Of a DNA stretch of 64,000 nucleotides, positions 55,840 through 64,000 are shown piece after piece (positions within the stretch are counted from its first letter, which is position 1; each line of letters starts with the position of its first letter). The DNA is taken from positions 25,504 to 89,503 of the forward strand of contig JAUXNJ010000018.1 of the NCBI GenBank assembly GCA_030682795.1, given 5' to 3'. A program made the position numbers and the translations under genes. Origin of the DNA: Sphingobacteriaceae bacterium. Its GTDB lineage: Bacteria; Bacteroidota; Bacteroidia; UBA7662. The notes under the pieces are model-generated. The model did not search any database and was not told the origin of the DNA. It was given only the letters and a program-made list of their open reading frames with translations.

Positions 55840-58800
55840 ATGAACATTAAAAAACTACTAACAACGAGGCTTTTGCTTCTATTGTTACTGGTGCTTACAG
55901 GAAATGGGCTGGCCACAGCTCAGTACTGTGCATCAAACGCCACCAACACAGCCGATTCGCGGATTGCGAAGGTCAAGGTTGGTAACGACTCTATCACATC
56001 TCCGGTCGGCACGGGGAATTGTGCAGGTTACACCGATTATACCGCATCAGCAGCCTTTACACTGCGATATGGTGTTGGTACAGCCGCTACCATTACCTAT
56101 GGCACTTGCGGGCTTGATTATGCCTCTTATGCCAAGATTTTTGTTGACTTGAATAACGATAGCATATTCACAGCCAATGAAATGCTAGGCGAAGGCCCGG
56201 TAGTTGCGGGTACCCCCTTGTTGGCGAATTTGGTTCTGCCAGCCACTACTGCACATTTGGGAGTAACCCTCATGCGCGTGGTACTGCGAGAAAGTGGCAC
56301 AACTACCACTACCGAAGCTTGCGGTACTTACACCTACGGTGAAACGCAAGATTTTTCAGTGAACTTGCTCCCTCCGCCAAACTGCTTACCACCAACCGCC
56401 CTACTGGTCAACACCAGCACCAGCGCTAGCGCTACTTTGGCATGGACAGAGCAAGGCACTGCAACGGCTTGGGACATTGAGTACGGTCCCGTTGGTTTTA
56501 ACCAGGGCACAGGAACCACATTGGCAGCAACCAGCAATCCATTCACCATCTCCGGCTTAACAGCCAATACCGGCTATCAAGCATTTGTTCGCGCCAATTG
56601 TGGAGCCACCAATGGCACATCAGCTTGGTCTGGCCCAATTACTTTCCAAACTCCTTGCGCCGGACCTATTTCTGGCACCTTGACGGTAAACGCAAGTGCT
56701 ACACCTTCAACAACTAGTTTCACAAGTTTGGCAAGCGTATTTACTAGCTTAAGCAATTGTGGGATTAATGGTCCCGTGGTTATTAATATGGTCGCCAATA
56801 GCGGCCCGTACAATGGTGAAGTGATCATCGCAAATATTCCGGGAAACGACAGCACCAATACCATCACCATTAATGGAAATGGCAATACCATTCAACATTT
56901 GTCTACCAACACGAACCAGCGTGCCACTTTGCGCGTTGATGGTATTGATTACCTGACCGTCAATAATCTCATTATTAAGGCTCTAGGGGAACAAACAGGC
57001 GAATTTGGCTTTGGGGTACACCTGCTAAATAGTGCAGATTTCAACACTTTCAACAACATTACAGTTGAATCGAATACTACCTCTACCTCGACTAACTTCG
57101 CTGCTTTTGTTGCTAGTAATAGCAATACCAGCGCAACGGCAGTAGGTGCAGCTGCGACTAACCTTACCTTGACTAACTCAACGATGATCGGTGGTTATTA
57201 TGGCATTACTTTGAATGGAGCTACATCTGCACCTTTTGCTACAGGAGCCAATATTTCGAACAATACCGTTCAGGACTTCTACTTATACGGTGTTTGGATA
57301 CGAGCACAAATAAACGGCCAATTCAACAATAATGATATCTTCAGAACGAATCGTGCTGCCTATTCTACCTTTTATGGCATTTATTTGAACAGTCGCTTAG
57401 ATAACTCCGTATTTAACGCCAACCGCATTCACGACGATGCGCCAGTGGCTGGCAACAGCTTCAGTTCTTATCCTATTTACGGTACTGGTGCCGTTGGATC
57501 TGCAGGAAATCCATATAGAATCACAAATAACGCCGTCTACAATATCCGAAATACCGGTATTACCTATGGCATCTATTTCCTCTCTACCTCTAATTTCCAT
57601 AATATTCACCATAACACGGTTATTATCGATAACCAGGCAGAGGGTGGAACAAGTACAAAAGCGGCCTATTACAATACCTCTACAACTGCTGCACCAGAAA
57701 TTGACTTGAAGAACAATATCTTCTACATCAACAACAGCAATGGTGGCAGCCAATATGGTATTTGGTTCAGCAGTGCAACACCGGTATTCACATCCAACCA
57801 CAATAACATTTTTGTTTCAGCTAATGCAACTGCTGGGATAAAGGCGGCTGTTCGTCGTGGCACAACCAATTATCTGACCCTAACCGATTGGAAAGCAGCT
57901 TTTAGCAGTGCTTTCGATCAAAATAGTGTAGACGCTGATCCCGTTATCACCAATCCAACCATTGGTAACATTACTCCGTTATCTAGTACAATCGATAACC
58001 TGGGTGTTAACGTAGGTGTTACTACCGACCTTAATGGCGTAACACGTTCAGCAACTACACCTGATTTGGGTGCCGTTGAATTCTCTGGCATCGCGAGTGA
58101 TTTGGCTTTGCTAGGAGGTTCATTGAGCCGCAATTTATGTTACAGCACGAATGATTCAATCGACCTTACCATTAGGAACGTAGTAGGAGGCAGTATTAAT
58201 TTCAGCACTACGCCATTAACAGTTAACTGGAGCGTAAATGGCCCTGCCAATTCAACAGGAAGCACCATCATAAACACTGGCACGCTGGCTTCAAATGCCA
58301 ATTTGACCATCCGTTTAGGTGGTGTAAATATGTCGATTGCCGGCACATATACAGGATCGGCAGCAATAGGAGGCAATAGCTTCAACATCAATCCACTCAA
58401 CGATTCAATCGCTGGCTTTGACATGATTGTAGATCCATTGTTGTTTATTTCTCCTAATAGTGCCAGCATTACTGATGACACAACAGCTGTTGACGTTCGT
58501 GCATTTTCGCGCTTTATGCCGGTAAGTGGCCACCCAATTATCACAGAAATTTGTCACTTCAAAACAGCAACTGGTGCCCCAACCAATGGCTGGCCTTCTT
58601 ACTTGATAGCCGACGATTATATCGAGGTTTCTTGGTCGCCCGGTGCTGATTTGGGTGGATATACCCTCGAACAGTGGTCCACAACCGCACTTTCAGGAAC
58701 ATTTACTTTCCCTGGTGGCACTTTGATTGGACCGAATGGTACAGCCATCATTGCAGTTGGCCAATTGGGATCTAGTGTTCCTTCACCAGCTGATTATTAT

Positions 58801-61464
58801 TATCATGGTAATGGCACTTTCACATCTACCTGGGGGTCTACAACGGCTGCTGGCCGTGTAATTAAAAACCCAAGCGGTACGATTGTAGAAGCAGTAGGTT
58901 ACGGAACTTATACTTTCCCAGCAGCAGCCAACGTTGATTCAACGCTGTGGAGTGGCAACACCCCAGCGGTAAGCAGCAGTGGCAACCGTTTGGAAGGCGC
59001 TTATACGCGTAGCGCAACCAACTGGATTAACTCTGGCACCTCGCCGCAAACACCAAATGTATTGAATCCGGGTATCGTTTTACCAACACCTCCAGCGGTT
59101 CCTGGCTTTACTTGGACGCTTAATGGCGCTGTGGTTGATACAGTTCCTGAGGTGACATTTGGACCATTCTCAACATCTGGAACTTTCACATACATCGCAA
59201 ACTACGCTACCGCATCGTGTGGTTTATTGACAGATTCTATTGTTGTTACTGTTCAAATACCAGTAGTTACCTGCCCGATCACCACAACCCCTACTGCCAC
59301 CGGTGGTATTGCTTGTGGCCCGAATGGAGCTGTTTTATCGGCCATTCCGGGCGACACTGCAGCTTTCATAGTTTGGTCAGATTCGTCGAATACGCTTGTG
59401 GGTACAGGCAGCCCCTTTACCACATTGCCATTAACTGCCAACTACAACTTCAGGGCACATGATGCCAAAATTTCTTCTGGCATCTTTAGCCCAGGCCCTC
59501 CTACCAGCATTGCGACTGGTGGATTTGGCAACTTCTCCAATGGTATGTATTTCACCGCTTTCTCTTCATTCTTTTGGGATTCTGTGACCTTCCGCGCCAA
59601 TGGTCCAGTAACGGGTGTGATTCGTATTTGGGACAGCAACCCAACTAACTTCCCCAATGCTAAACTTATTCAAAGTAAAAACTTTAGTGTAAGTGGCGCA
59701 GGTGACATCCAAGTTCCAGTAGGAATGGCCATTTCCCAGGGTAGCTATTATGTGAATTTAGGCTTTAACACCGGAAGTGCTCAATTGTGGCGTTCAACAG
59801 GTGGTGCGGTATATCCATATACTGTTCCTGACTTGATGAGAATCGACAGTGCCTGGTTAGGCGCAAACAGTACAGGTAACCTTACTCGTGTATACTATTT
59901 CCTCGATTGGAAAGTGAGCGCATTGTGCTTTGGTACAGGTGTAAATGCATTGGCAACTACCGCGCCAAGCACCCTAACAACACTACCTTTTGCTGAAACC
60001 TTTACGAATGGCATCGCTTGTGACTGGGTACGTACACAAAACACGGGCTCAACAGGCTGGGTGGCTGGTAACAGCACCAGCTTAAGTTCTACCGGCTTCA
60101 CCATTCCAGCGCATAATGATTTTGTTGCGGTTAACGCCAACAGCTGTAACTGTAACTCTGATAATGACCGGTTAATAACGCCTCGTTTTAACTTTGGCAC
60201 TTTTGGTACGCTCAATAATTTGTCGTTGACCTTTGAGTATTTCATGCCAGGCAATGCGGGTTCAAGAGGTACCGTATTGGTTTCTACCGATGGTGGTACC
60301 ACATATAGTCTACTTGATTCCTTGCCAAGCACATCTACAACTGCCTGGGCGGTTCGTACCATTAACTTAAACAGCCTTGCTGGACAAGCTGACGTACGTT
60401 TCGCTTTCCGTCACAGCGATGGTGGTGGTGCAGGTGATGGTTTAGCCATTGACGACATCGAAATCACCTCTTCTTGTGCTGGTACTGAAGTTCGTGTGGA
60501 GGTAGTAACAGACATCTTCGGCACTGAAACTACTTGGGTATTGCGTGATGCGGTAACAAACACCGTTTATGCAACCGGCGGCCCTTATGACGATGTAAAC
60601 CCTTACAACGCTGCTGCAGCGACGCACATCGCCATTGTATGTGTTCCTGACAGCGCTAACGTAACCTTCAAAATCAACGATTCTTATGGCGACGGATTAT
60701 TCGATGGCACGAACACTGGTACTTTTGATGTGAGCATTGATTGCGGTGGTACTCAAACTTCGCTCTTCAGCGGAAGTGGTGCCTTCCCGTACGGCGGTGG
60801 AGCTGCCAATGTACCATCATGGGATTCATTGAACTTCCAGGTGCTTTGCCCTCCAGCTATTCCACAAGTTTCGGTAACCTTCCGTGTAGATATGAGCCGC
60901 GAAAACGTATCTTCTGATGGTGTACATATCGCGGGCAGCTTCCAGGGCTGGAACCCTAGTGCTACACCAATGGTGAGTCAAGGAAACGGCATTTATACCT
61001 ATACTGCCACTCTTGACGCCAACACAACTTATGAGTATAAGTTCATCAACGGCAACCAGTGGGGTCCAGGTTTCGATGAATCTGTACCAGCAGCCTGTGC
61101 ACAAAACGGAAATCGTTTTGTAGTCGTAGATACCACCACCATTACTACACCAATGGTTTGTTTTGGTCGTTGCGAGGCTTGTGGAGTGAGTGTATTTGAA
61201 GCAGGTAGCTTGGGCAGTGCCATTCGCATGTACCCTAACCCTACCAGCGCCGAAACACACATTGCTTATGTGTTCGAAACTCCAAGCGAATTGAATGTAA
61301 CGATTTACGATGCCCGTGGCAAAATGGTTTCTCAAATCATCGAGAAAGACATTACCACTGGTACCATCAAATTAAATGTTCAAGGTTGGGCCGAAGGCAT
61401 TTACCATGTTCGCATGTTCAATGGCTTCGAGCAAATCTCTCGTCAGTTGGTGGTTACCAAGTAA
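55840..61464 (+). CDS. Giant multidomain T9SS-secreted surface protein
   Basis: An 1874-residue exported protein. A signal peptide (residues 1-28) is followed by a GEVED-like domain (about 35-178, ending YGETQDFSV), fibronectin type III (about 180-275), a parallel beta-helix of Asn/Ile ladders (about 340-740), a lamin-tail-like domain (about 898-1080), Ig-like repeats, a choice-of-anchor-J/cleaved-adhesin jelly roll (about 1382-1545, GDGLAIDDIEI), a Ca-type repeat (SYGDGLFDG) and a carbohydrate-binding beta-sandwich (about 1677-1780, IAGSFQGWNPSATPMV). The last 80 residues (IRMYPNPTSAETH to RQLVVTK) are a type IX sorting tail. It probably binds glycans or cells at the surface. Domain borders are approximate. 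Confidence 0.88.
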   Translation: MNIKKLLTTRLLLLLLLVLTGNGLATAQYCASNATNTADSRIAKVKVGNDSITSPVGTGNCAGYTDYTASAAFTLRYGVGTAATITYGTCGLDYASYAKIFVDLNNDSIFTANEMLGEGPVVAGTPLLANLVLPATTAHLGVTLMRVVLRESGTTTTTEACGTYTYGETQDFSVNLLPPPNCLPPTALLVNTSTSASATLAWTEQGTATAWDIEYGPVGFNQGTGTTLAATSNPFTISGLTANTGYQAFVRANCGATNGTSAWSGPITFQTPCAGPISGTLTVNASATPSTTSFTSLASVFTSLSNCGINGPVVINMVANSGPYNGEVIIANIPGNDSTNTITINGNGNTIQHLSTNTNQRATLRVDGIDYLTVNNLIIKALGEQTGEFGFGVHLLNSADFNTFNNITVESNTTSTSTNFAAFVASNSNTSATAVGAAATNLTLTNSTMIGGYYGITLNGATSAPFATGANISNNTVQDFYLYGVWIRAQINGQFNNNDIFRTNRAAYSTFYGIYLNSRLDNSVFNANRIHDDAPVAGNSFSSYPIYGTGAVGSAGNPYRITNNAVYNIRNTGITYGIYFLSTSNFHNIHHNTVIIDNQAEGGTSTKAAYYNTSTTAAPEIDLKNNIFYINNSNGGSQYGIWFSSATPVFTSNHNNIFVSANATAGIKAAVRRGTTNYLTLTDWKAAFSSAFDQNSVDADPVITNPTIGNITPLSSTIDNLGVNVGVTTDLNGVTRSATTPDLGAVEFSGIASDLALLGGSLSRNLCYSTNDSIDLTIRNVVGGSINFSTTPLTVNWSVNGPANSTGSTIINTGTLASNANLTIRLGGVNMSIAGTYTGSAAIGGNSFNINPLNDSIAGFDMIVDPLLFISPNSASITDDTTAVDVRAFSRFMPVSGHPIITEICHFKTATGAPTNGWPSYLIADDYIEVSWSPGADLGGYTLEQWSTTALSGTFTFPGGTLIGPNGTAIIAVGQLGSSVPSPADYYYHGNGTFTSTWGSTTAAGRVIKNPSGTIVEAVGYGTYTFPAAANVDSTLWSGNTPAVSSSGNRLEGAYTRSATNWINSGTSPQTPNVLNPGIVLPTPPAVPGFTWTLNGAVVDTVPEVTFGPFSTSGTFTYIANYATASCGLLTDSIVVTVQIPVVTCPITTTPTATGGIACGPNGAVLSAIPGDTAAFIVWSDSSNTLVGTGSPFTTLPLTANYNFRAHDAKISSGIFSPGPPTSIATGGFGNFSNGMYFTAFSSFFWDSVTFRANGPVTGVIRIWDSNPTNFPNAKLIQSKNFSVSGAGDIQVPVGMAISQGSYYVNLGFNTGSAQLWRSTGGAVYPYTVPDLMRIDSAWLGANSTGNLTRVYYFLDWKVSALCFGTGVNALATTAPSTLTTLPFAETFTNGIACDWVRTQNTGSTGWVAGNSTSLSSTGFTIPAHNDFVAVNANSCNCNSDNDRLITPRFNFGTFGTLNNLSLTFEYFMPGNAGSRGTVLVSTDGGTTYSLLDSLPSTSTTAWAVRTINLNSLAGQADVRFAFRHSDGGGAGDGLAIDDIEITSSCAGTEVRVEVVTDIFGTETTWVLRDAVTNTVYATGGPYDDVNPYNAAAATHIAIVCVPDSANVTFKINDSYGDGLFDGTNTGTFDVSIDCGGTQTSLFSGSGAFPYGGGAANVPSWDSLNFQVLCPPAIPQVSVTFRVDMSRENVSSDGVHIAGSFQGWNPSATPMVSQGNGIYTYTATLDANTTYEYKFINGNQWGPGFDESVPAACAQNGNRFVVVDTTTITTPMVCFGRCEACGVSVFEAGSLGSAIRMYPNPTSAETHIAYVFETPSELNVTIYDARGKMVSQIIEKDITTGTIKLNVQGWAEGIYHVRMFNGFEQISRQLVVTK

Positions 61465-61485
61465 TCACAAACTGCTTTAAACGCC

Positions 61486-61515
61486 AAAGGGCTGCCTCTA
61501 ACGGGGCAGCCCTTT
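61486..61515 (+). terminator. Terminator of the giant T9SS gene
   Basis: AAAGGGCTGCC pairs with GGCAGCCCTTT around a short loop and runs into TTTT, 22 bp past the stop codon. Confidence 0.85.
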
Positions 61516-61674
61516 TTTATTGATCATATTACTTCCTCGTCACACCACTAAAGGAGGTACGTCATGAAGTTGGTGTACATAGTTTAGCTAAAAAGACATC
61601 CATATCGGTTTAAATATAGCAATCAACCAATATCTTGGCGTTGCACATTATGTAGTAAATATTTTTTAAAGACC

Positions 61675-62175
61675 ATGACACTCCTGCCCTTTGAAACCGT
61701 TGAATTAAAAACAAACTTGCCGCTGAGCGAAATTCGCAAGCGGATTACCGCCAACATGGAAAAGCGCGCTGTTATTAGGCCGTTTGGAAGTAATAGTGGT
61801 AAAATATTTGAGGGCTGGCTGGGTGAGTATCAATTCGAACTCCAAAATATCAGTGTTTCACACAACACATTCCTGCCAGTAATCCGCGGCACCATCACAG
61901 AAACGCCTACAGGAGCTAGGGTTTTGATTCACTTACAAATATCAGTAATGAGTGCTGTAGTGCTTATTTTAGGTTTACTGGGATGTATCGTTTATGGAGG
62001 TTACGTATTGCTCATCCACAAAAGTTTGGGGGTTGATTTACTTATCCCTGCAGCACTTTTTGGCTTCCTGTACGTACTAAGCATCGTAAGTTTTAATAGC
62101 GAGGCCGCCATCAGCAAAGAGCACCTCCAAAAGCTACTAGAAGGACAATGGAAAGCCAACAATGCCTCAGACTAG
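61675..62175 (+). CDS. Hypothetical two-helix membrane protein
   Basis: A 166-residue protein with a soluble N-terminal half (ETVELKTNLPLSEIRKRI, IFEGWLGEYQFELQNISVSH) and two membrane helices (SAVVLILGLLGCIVYGGYVL and LIPAALFGFLYVLSIVSF) near residues 95-140. The soluble part alternates strands and could be a PH-like domain, but no family is recognised. It is 210 bp past the previous gene and is followed by 180 bp of featureless DNA and the IS. Confidence 0.62.
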   Translation: MTLLPFETVELKTNLPLSEIRKRITANMEKRAVIRPFGSNSGKIFEGWLGEYQFELQNISVSHNTFLPVIRGTITETPTGARVLIHLQISVMSAVVLILGLLGCIVYGGYVLLIHKSLGVDLLIPAALFGFLYVLSIVSFNSEAAISKEHLQKLLEGQWKANNASD

Positions 62176-62347
62176 CTCTGTAAATCATTCATCAATCGCC
62201 CCAAATAATTAGTCCGACCTAAAGCACGCCATTTGACCTAACAACCTTGCTGCACAAAGGGCATTGGCTATTAGGTATAAACTACCGTAATTCGCAAGCA
62301 GACGTTGAGCATCCTGCCAAACCACATCCAAACCTAGCACACCAGAA

Positions 62348-62355
62348 ATCACTCC
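62348..62355 (+). repeat. Target site duplication, left copy
   Basis: ATCACTCC directly abuts the left IS end and recurs exactly at 63780-63787. Eight bp is the usual duplication length for ISL3-type elements. Confidence 0.9.
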
Positions 62356-62378
62356 GGATCAAACTCAAAAGTTGTGGA
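62356..62378 (+). repeat. IS left terminal inverted repeat
   Basis: GGATCAAACTCAAAAGTTG continues as TGGA; it matches the reverse complement of 63757-63779 at 19 of 23 bases. Confidence 0.88.
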
Positions 62379-63371
62379 CTAAGCATATAATTTTGCAATC
62401 CTGAAGAGAAAGAAGTTAATATCTCTTACGCCACGGAACTGAGCTCTAAATGCTTTGATTTTGGCGTTGAAAGATTCAGCGGAAGCATTGGTGCTTTTGT
62501 TGTCGAAGTAGTTTAGGATTTTACGATGGTGTAGTTCAATGGTTTTTGATATGGTATTAAAAGCCTTAAATCCAACAAACTCCACTGCGTTGTGCCATCT
62601 TGCCAGGCGTGTAAAGGCGATCATTTTGTTTTTTGAGCTGGCAAATACTAATTTAAGCTGTTGTGTAAGTTCGTATGCCTTTTTGATGTCGGGATATTTA
62701 TCAAACAGCAGATCAGCTCTTTGCTGTTGCGTTTTGCTCCAGTTGTTTTGATGCTTATAGAGTAAATGCCTACTCCTGGCTAATAGTTGCTTAAGTGTGT
62801 CGCCATTTTCAAATACTTCTGCCTGGAATGGTATTTTAAGCTTTTTGGAGACTTCTATTGCCTCGTTTTCGGCATCAATAGCATTCCAACGGTGCTTAAT
62901 CCTAATCTCCTGAAGCGCTTCTGAGGCCAATTGTTCGACATGGAACCGGTCAATCACCTGGGTTGCATTGGGAAAGCTTCTTTTGATTGCTAAGGCCATA
63001 TTGCCAGCCAAATCAAGCGTTACTTCTTGGACCTGTTTACGCTCTTTAATACCAATCTTTTCTACTACGGCAATGATGTCTTCTGCCTTAGTGCCTTCGA
63101 TTATGGCCACAATTGAGCCATTTTTACCCTTGGCCTCTTTATTGGTGATAATGGTATATAGCTCGCCTTGTGAAAGACTCGTTTCGTCAATAGAAAGGTA
63201 AGGCCCTATGTTCTGAGGAAACACCAGGCCTTGTTTGGCATTTTTACAATGCTCCCATTCTTTAAAGCCACTAAGCTTGTTTTTATACGCTCTTTGCAGC
63301 TTTTTGGGCGCTATGCCATAAAATGAGCTAATCGCTTGAAGGCTAAACGGCTGGTTATCCGCTGATCTCTT
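62379..63371 (-). CDS. ISAon1/ISL3 transposase, catalytic (DDE) frame
   Basis: The DDE catalytic part of the transposase: IDETSLSQGELYTIITN holds the first Asp, EVTLDLAGNMALAIKRSFP the second with VIDRFHVEQLASEALQEI, and STNASAESFNAKIKAF the Glu. The frame is open from 63371, overlapping the end of the N-terminal frame by 17 nt, but the first usable start codon is only GTG at 63224, inside the conserved region. Expression therefore probably needs a +1 (or -2) frameshift at the UUUUUUAAAAG run near 63370-63379. The 62379-63224 ORF in the track is the part after that GTG. Confidence 0.9.
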   Translation of the reverse strand, partial: KRSADNQPFSLQAISSFYGIAPKKLQRAYKNKLSGFKEWEHCKNAKQGLVFPQNIGPYLSIDETSLSQGELYTIITNKEAKGKNGSIVAIIEGTKAEDIIAVVEKIGIKERKQVQEVTLDLAGNMALAIKRSFPNATQVIDRFHVEQLASEALQEIRIKHRWNAIDAENEAIEVSKKLKIPFQAEVFENGDTLKQLLARSRHLLYKHQNNWSKTQQQRADLLFDKYPDIKKAYELTQQLKLVFASSKNKMIAFTRLARWHNAVEFVGFKAFNTISKTIELHHRKILNYFDNKSTNASAESFNAKIKAFRAQFRGVRDINFFLFRIAKLYA

Positions 63372-63714
63372 TTAAAAAAGCCGCGAAATCCTTGGTGATA
63401 CGCGTTCCTTTTGCAACTAAATCCCAGTCTCTAAAGACAACCTTGCCTGAGGCTTTATTAACCCAACGTCTACGTTTAACATGTATAAACACACGATGTC
63501 CACGTATCGGAAAATCCTGAAAACTGGCCTCTTCAAAGAACCCCTTGCTTAAAAGTTCTCCTTTAGCTACCACCGGAGCTTCATTCTTCTCCTCCAAATA
63601 CAAATGAATCTCCTCCTTTGCAGCATCAACCCGATGGGTAGTCAATGCAAAATAATCGGTTAAACCAGCAGGTAGTAAAAGTGGTATGAGCGATTGAAAA
63701 GAAGTGTCCATCAA
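63355..63714 (-). CDS. ISAon1-type transposase N-terminal region
   Basis: A 119-residue first frame of the IS, the N-terminal part of the transposase. The conserved block GHRVFIHVKRRRWVNKASG and VFRDWDLVAKGTRITKDFAAFLKEISG is typical; the frame ends at FLKEISG. In related elements this protein alone is inactive without the second frame. ATG codons at 63714 and 63711 are both possible starts, 43 bp inside the right inverted repeat. Confidence 0.9.
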   Translation of the reverse strand: MMDTSFQSLIPLLLPAGLTDYFALTTHRVDAAKEEIHLYLEEKNEAPVVAKGELLSKGFFEEASFQDFPIRGHRVFIHVKRRRWVNKASGKVVFRDWDLVAKGTRITKDFAAFLKEISG

Positions 63715-63756
63715 GCAGTTTATTTATCCCTACAAAGCTCCTCAAATATTTACTCC

Positions 63757-63779
63757 TCCACAACTTTTGTACTTGGTCC
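63757..63779 (-). repeat. IS right terminal inverted repeat
   Basis: Reverse complement GGACCAAGTACAAAAGTTG then TGGA; shares 19 of 23 bases with the left repeat. Confidence 0.88.
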
Positions 63780-63787
63780 ATCACTCC
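63780..63787 (+). repeat. Target site duplication, right copy
   Basis: ATCACTCC immediately outside the right inverted repeat, identical to 62348-62355. Confidence 0.9.
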
Positions 63788-63823
63788 TTTCGACCGATCC
63801 AGCTTCACCCGGCCATAAAAAAA

Positions 63824-63849
63824 CCCCGATTATCTTACGATAACCGGGG
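63824..63849 (-). terminator. Terminator of the rRNA operon
   Basis: Minus strand: CCCCGGTTATC, a GTAA (GNRA) tetraloop, GATAATCGGGG with one G-U pair, then TTTTTTT. It ends the 16S-23S-5S transcript. Confidence 0.9.
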
Positions 63850-63858
63850 CTAAACCAG

Positions 63859-63966
63859 ACTGGCAACGACCTACTCTTCCACATTTTACTGCAGTACCAT
63901 CGGCGCTGTAGGGCTTAACTACTCTGTTCGGAATGGGAAGAGGTGCTCACCTACGCTATAATCACC
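63859..63966 (-). rRNA. rrf: 5S ribosomal RNA
   Basis: Minus-strand sequence reading GGTGATTATAGCGTAGGTG, then CACCTCTTCCCATTCCGAAC, AGTTAAGCCCTACAGCGCCG and GAAGAGTAGGTCG is a clear bacterial 5S rRNA of about 108 nt. The strongest conserved segment is the loop B/C region CCATTCCGAACAGAG and the loop E region GATGGTACTGC. It is the 3' member of an rRNA operon whose 23S gene lies beyond the window end. Ends are approximate to a few bases. Confidence 0.96.
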
Positions 63967-63981
63967 ATTGGTTAATGGTTC

Positions 63982-64000
63982 AGACAACCTTCCGTTGTCT
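63982..64000 (-). other. Spacer hairpin upstream of 5S rRNA
   Basis: AGACAAC and GTTGTCT are exact inverted arms around cttcc, ending at the window edge. It is probably part of the 23S-5S spacer processing structure; the window end prevents further reading. Confidence 0.45.

Larger units (their letters stand above)
62356..63779 (-). mobile_element. Intact ISAon1/ISL3-type insertion sequence
   Basis: A 1424-bp element bounded by imperfect 23-bp terminal inverted repeats (19 of 23 matches, with a perfect core CAAAAGTTGTGGA) and flanked by 8-bp direct repeats ATCACTCC. It contains two overlapping frames for one transposase, N-terminal region (63355-63714) and DDE domain (62379-63371). The stop of the second frame lies against the left inverted repeat. 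The exact duplication and intact frames suggest recent insertion. It landed 36 bp downstream of the terminator of the rRNA operon and disrupts no recognisable gene. Confidence 0.92.

Noticed and set aside
1-64000. CRISPR arrays, prophage genes and tRNA genes
   Set aside because: No regularly spaced repeats, phage structural genes or cloverleaf sequences were seen; all long gaps were read by eye and contain only the elements listed.

Overview
The window is a chromosomal segment of a Bacteroidota bacterium. This rests on promoters of the Bacteroidota type (TTTG about 18-20 nt ahead of TAnnTTTG, clearest upstream of rpsA and serC), type IX secretion (T9SS) sorting tails on two secreted proteins, a PorV/PorQ-like outer-membrane protein, Bacteroidota-type lipoproteins and an ISAon1/ISL3 insertion sequence. 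The genus cannot be told from the sequence. The carotenoid, photolyase and GlgE genes would suit a free-living, pigmented, probably aquatic heterotroph. Base composition is mostly moderate to high GC, with AT-rich pockets that hold lipoproteins, toxin-antitoxin remnants and the IS element.

Layout. 1-4.2 kb: the end of an enoyl-CoA hydratase, a lipoprotein, a DODA-type dioxygenase, a K+/H+ antiporter and a TonB-family protein. 4.4-4.7 kb: a lone MntA-like nucleotidyltransferase. 4.8-15.2 kb: a pigment and photoprotection island made of cruF, a glycosyltransferase, an acyltransferase, a crtD-like desaturase, crtB, crtI, an ECF sigma factor with palindromic candidate operators upstream, an SRPBCC protein, ppa, and an FeS photolyase translationally coupled to a DUF429 protein. 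15.2-17 kb: lipoproteins and a parDE pair whose parE is frameshifted. 17-21.7 kb: ald-tsaE-hemE, an LPP20-like lipoprotein and a small-multidrug-export-type membrane protein. 21.9-29.0 kb: a complete hisGDCBHAFI(E) operon preceded by a histidine-rich leader peptide and an attenuator. 29.1-39.4 kb: rpsA, a T9SS-exported protein, clpB, a CoA-transferase subunit, mutS2, a DUF4296 lipoprotein and a YggS-family gene. 39.4-49.6 kb: an alpha-glucan operon (glgE, maltokinase, glgB with a histone-H1-like tail, a lipoprotein amylase, a GH57 protein). 49.7-55.5 kb: tyrS, a PorV-like gene, and serC-serA-DUF1015. 55.8-61.5 kb: a 1874-residue multidomain T9SS surface protein. 61.7-64 kb: a small membrane protein, an intact IS with 8-bp target duplications, and the 5S rRNA end of an rRNA operon on the minus strand.

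How the parts work together. CrtB, CrtI, CrtD, CruF, the glycosyltransferase and the acyltransferase form a plausible linear route from geranylgeranyl diphosphate to an acylated glycosyl carotenoid. No cyclase, hydroxylase or ketolase lies in the window. The ECF sigma factor and photolyase suggest light- or oxidation-responsive control. The his operon carries every histidine-specific enzyme and appears to be controlled by ribosome-mediated attenuation. The glucan operon supports the maltose-1-phosphate (GlgE) route, but trehalose synthase is absent here, so maltose may instead come from the envelope amylase. The PorV-like protein, the two T9SS cargo proteins and the TonB-family protein are all envelope functions, though they are not clustered.
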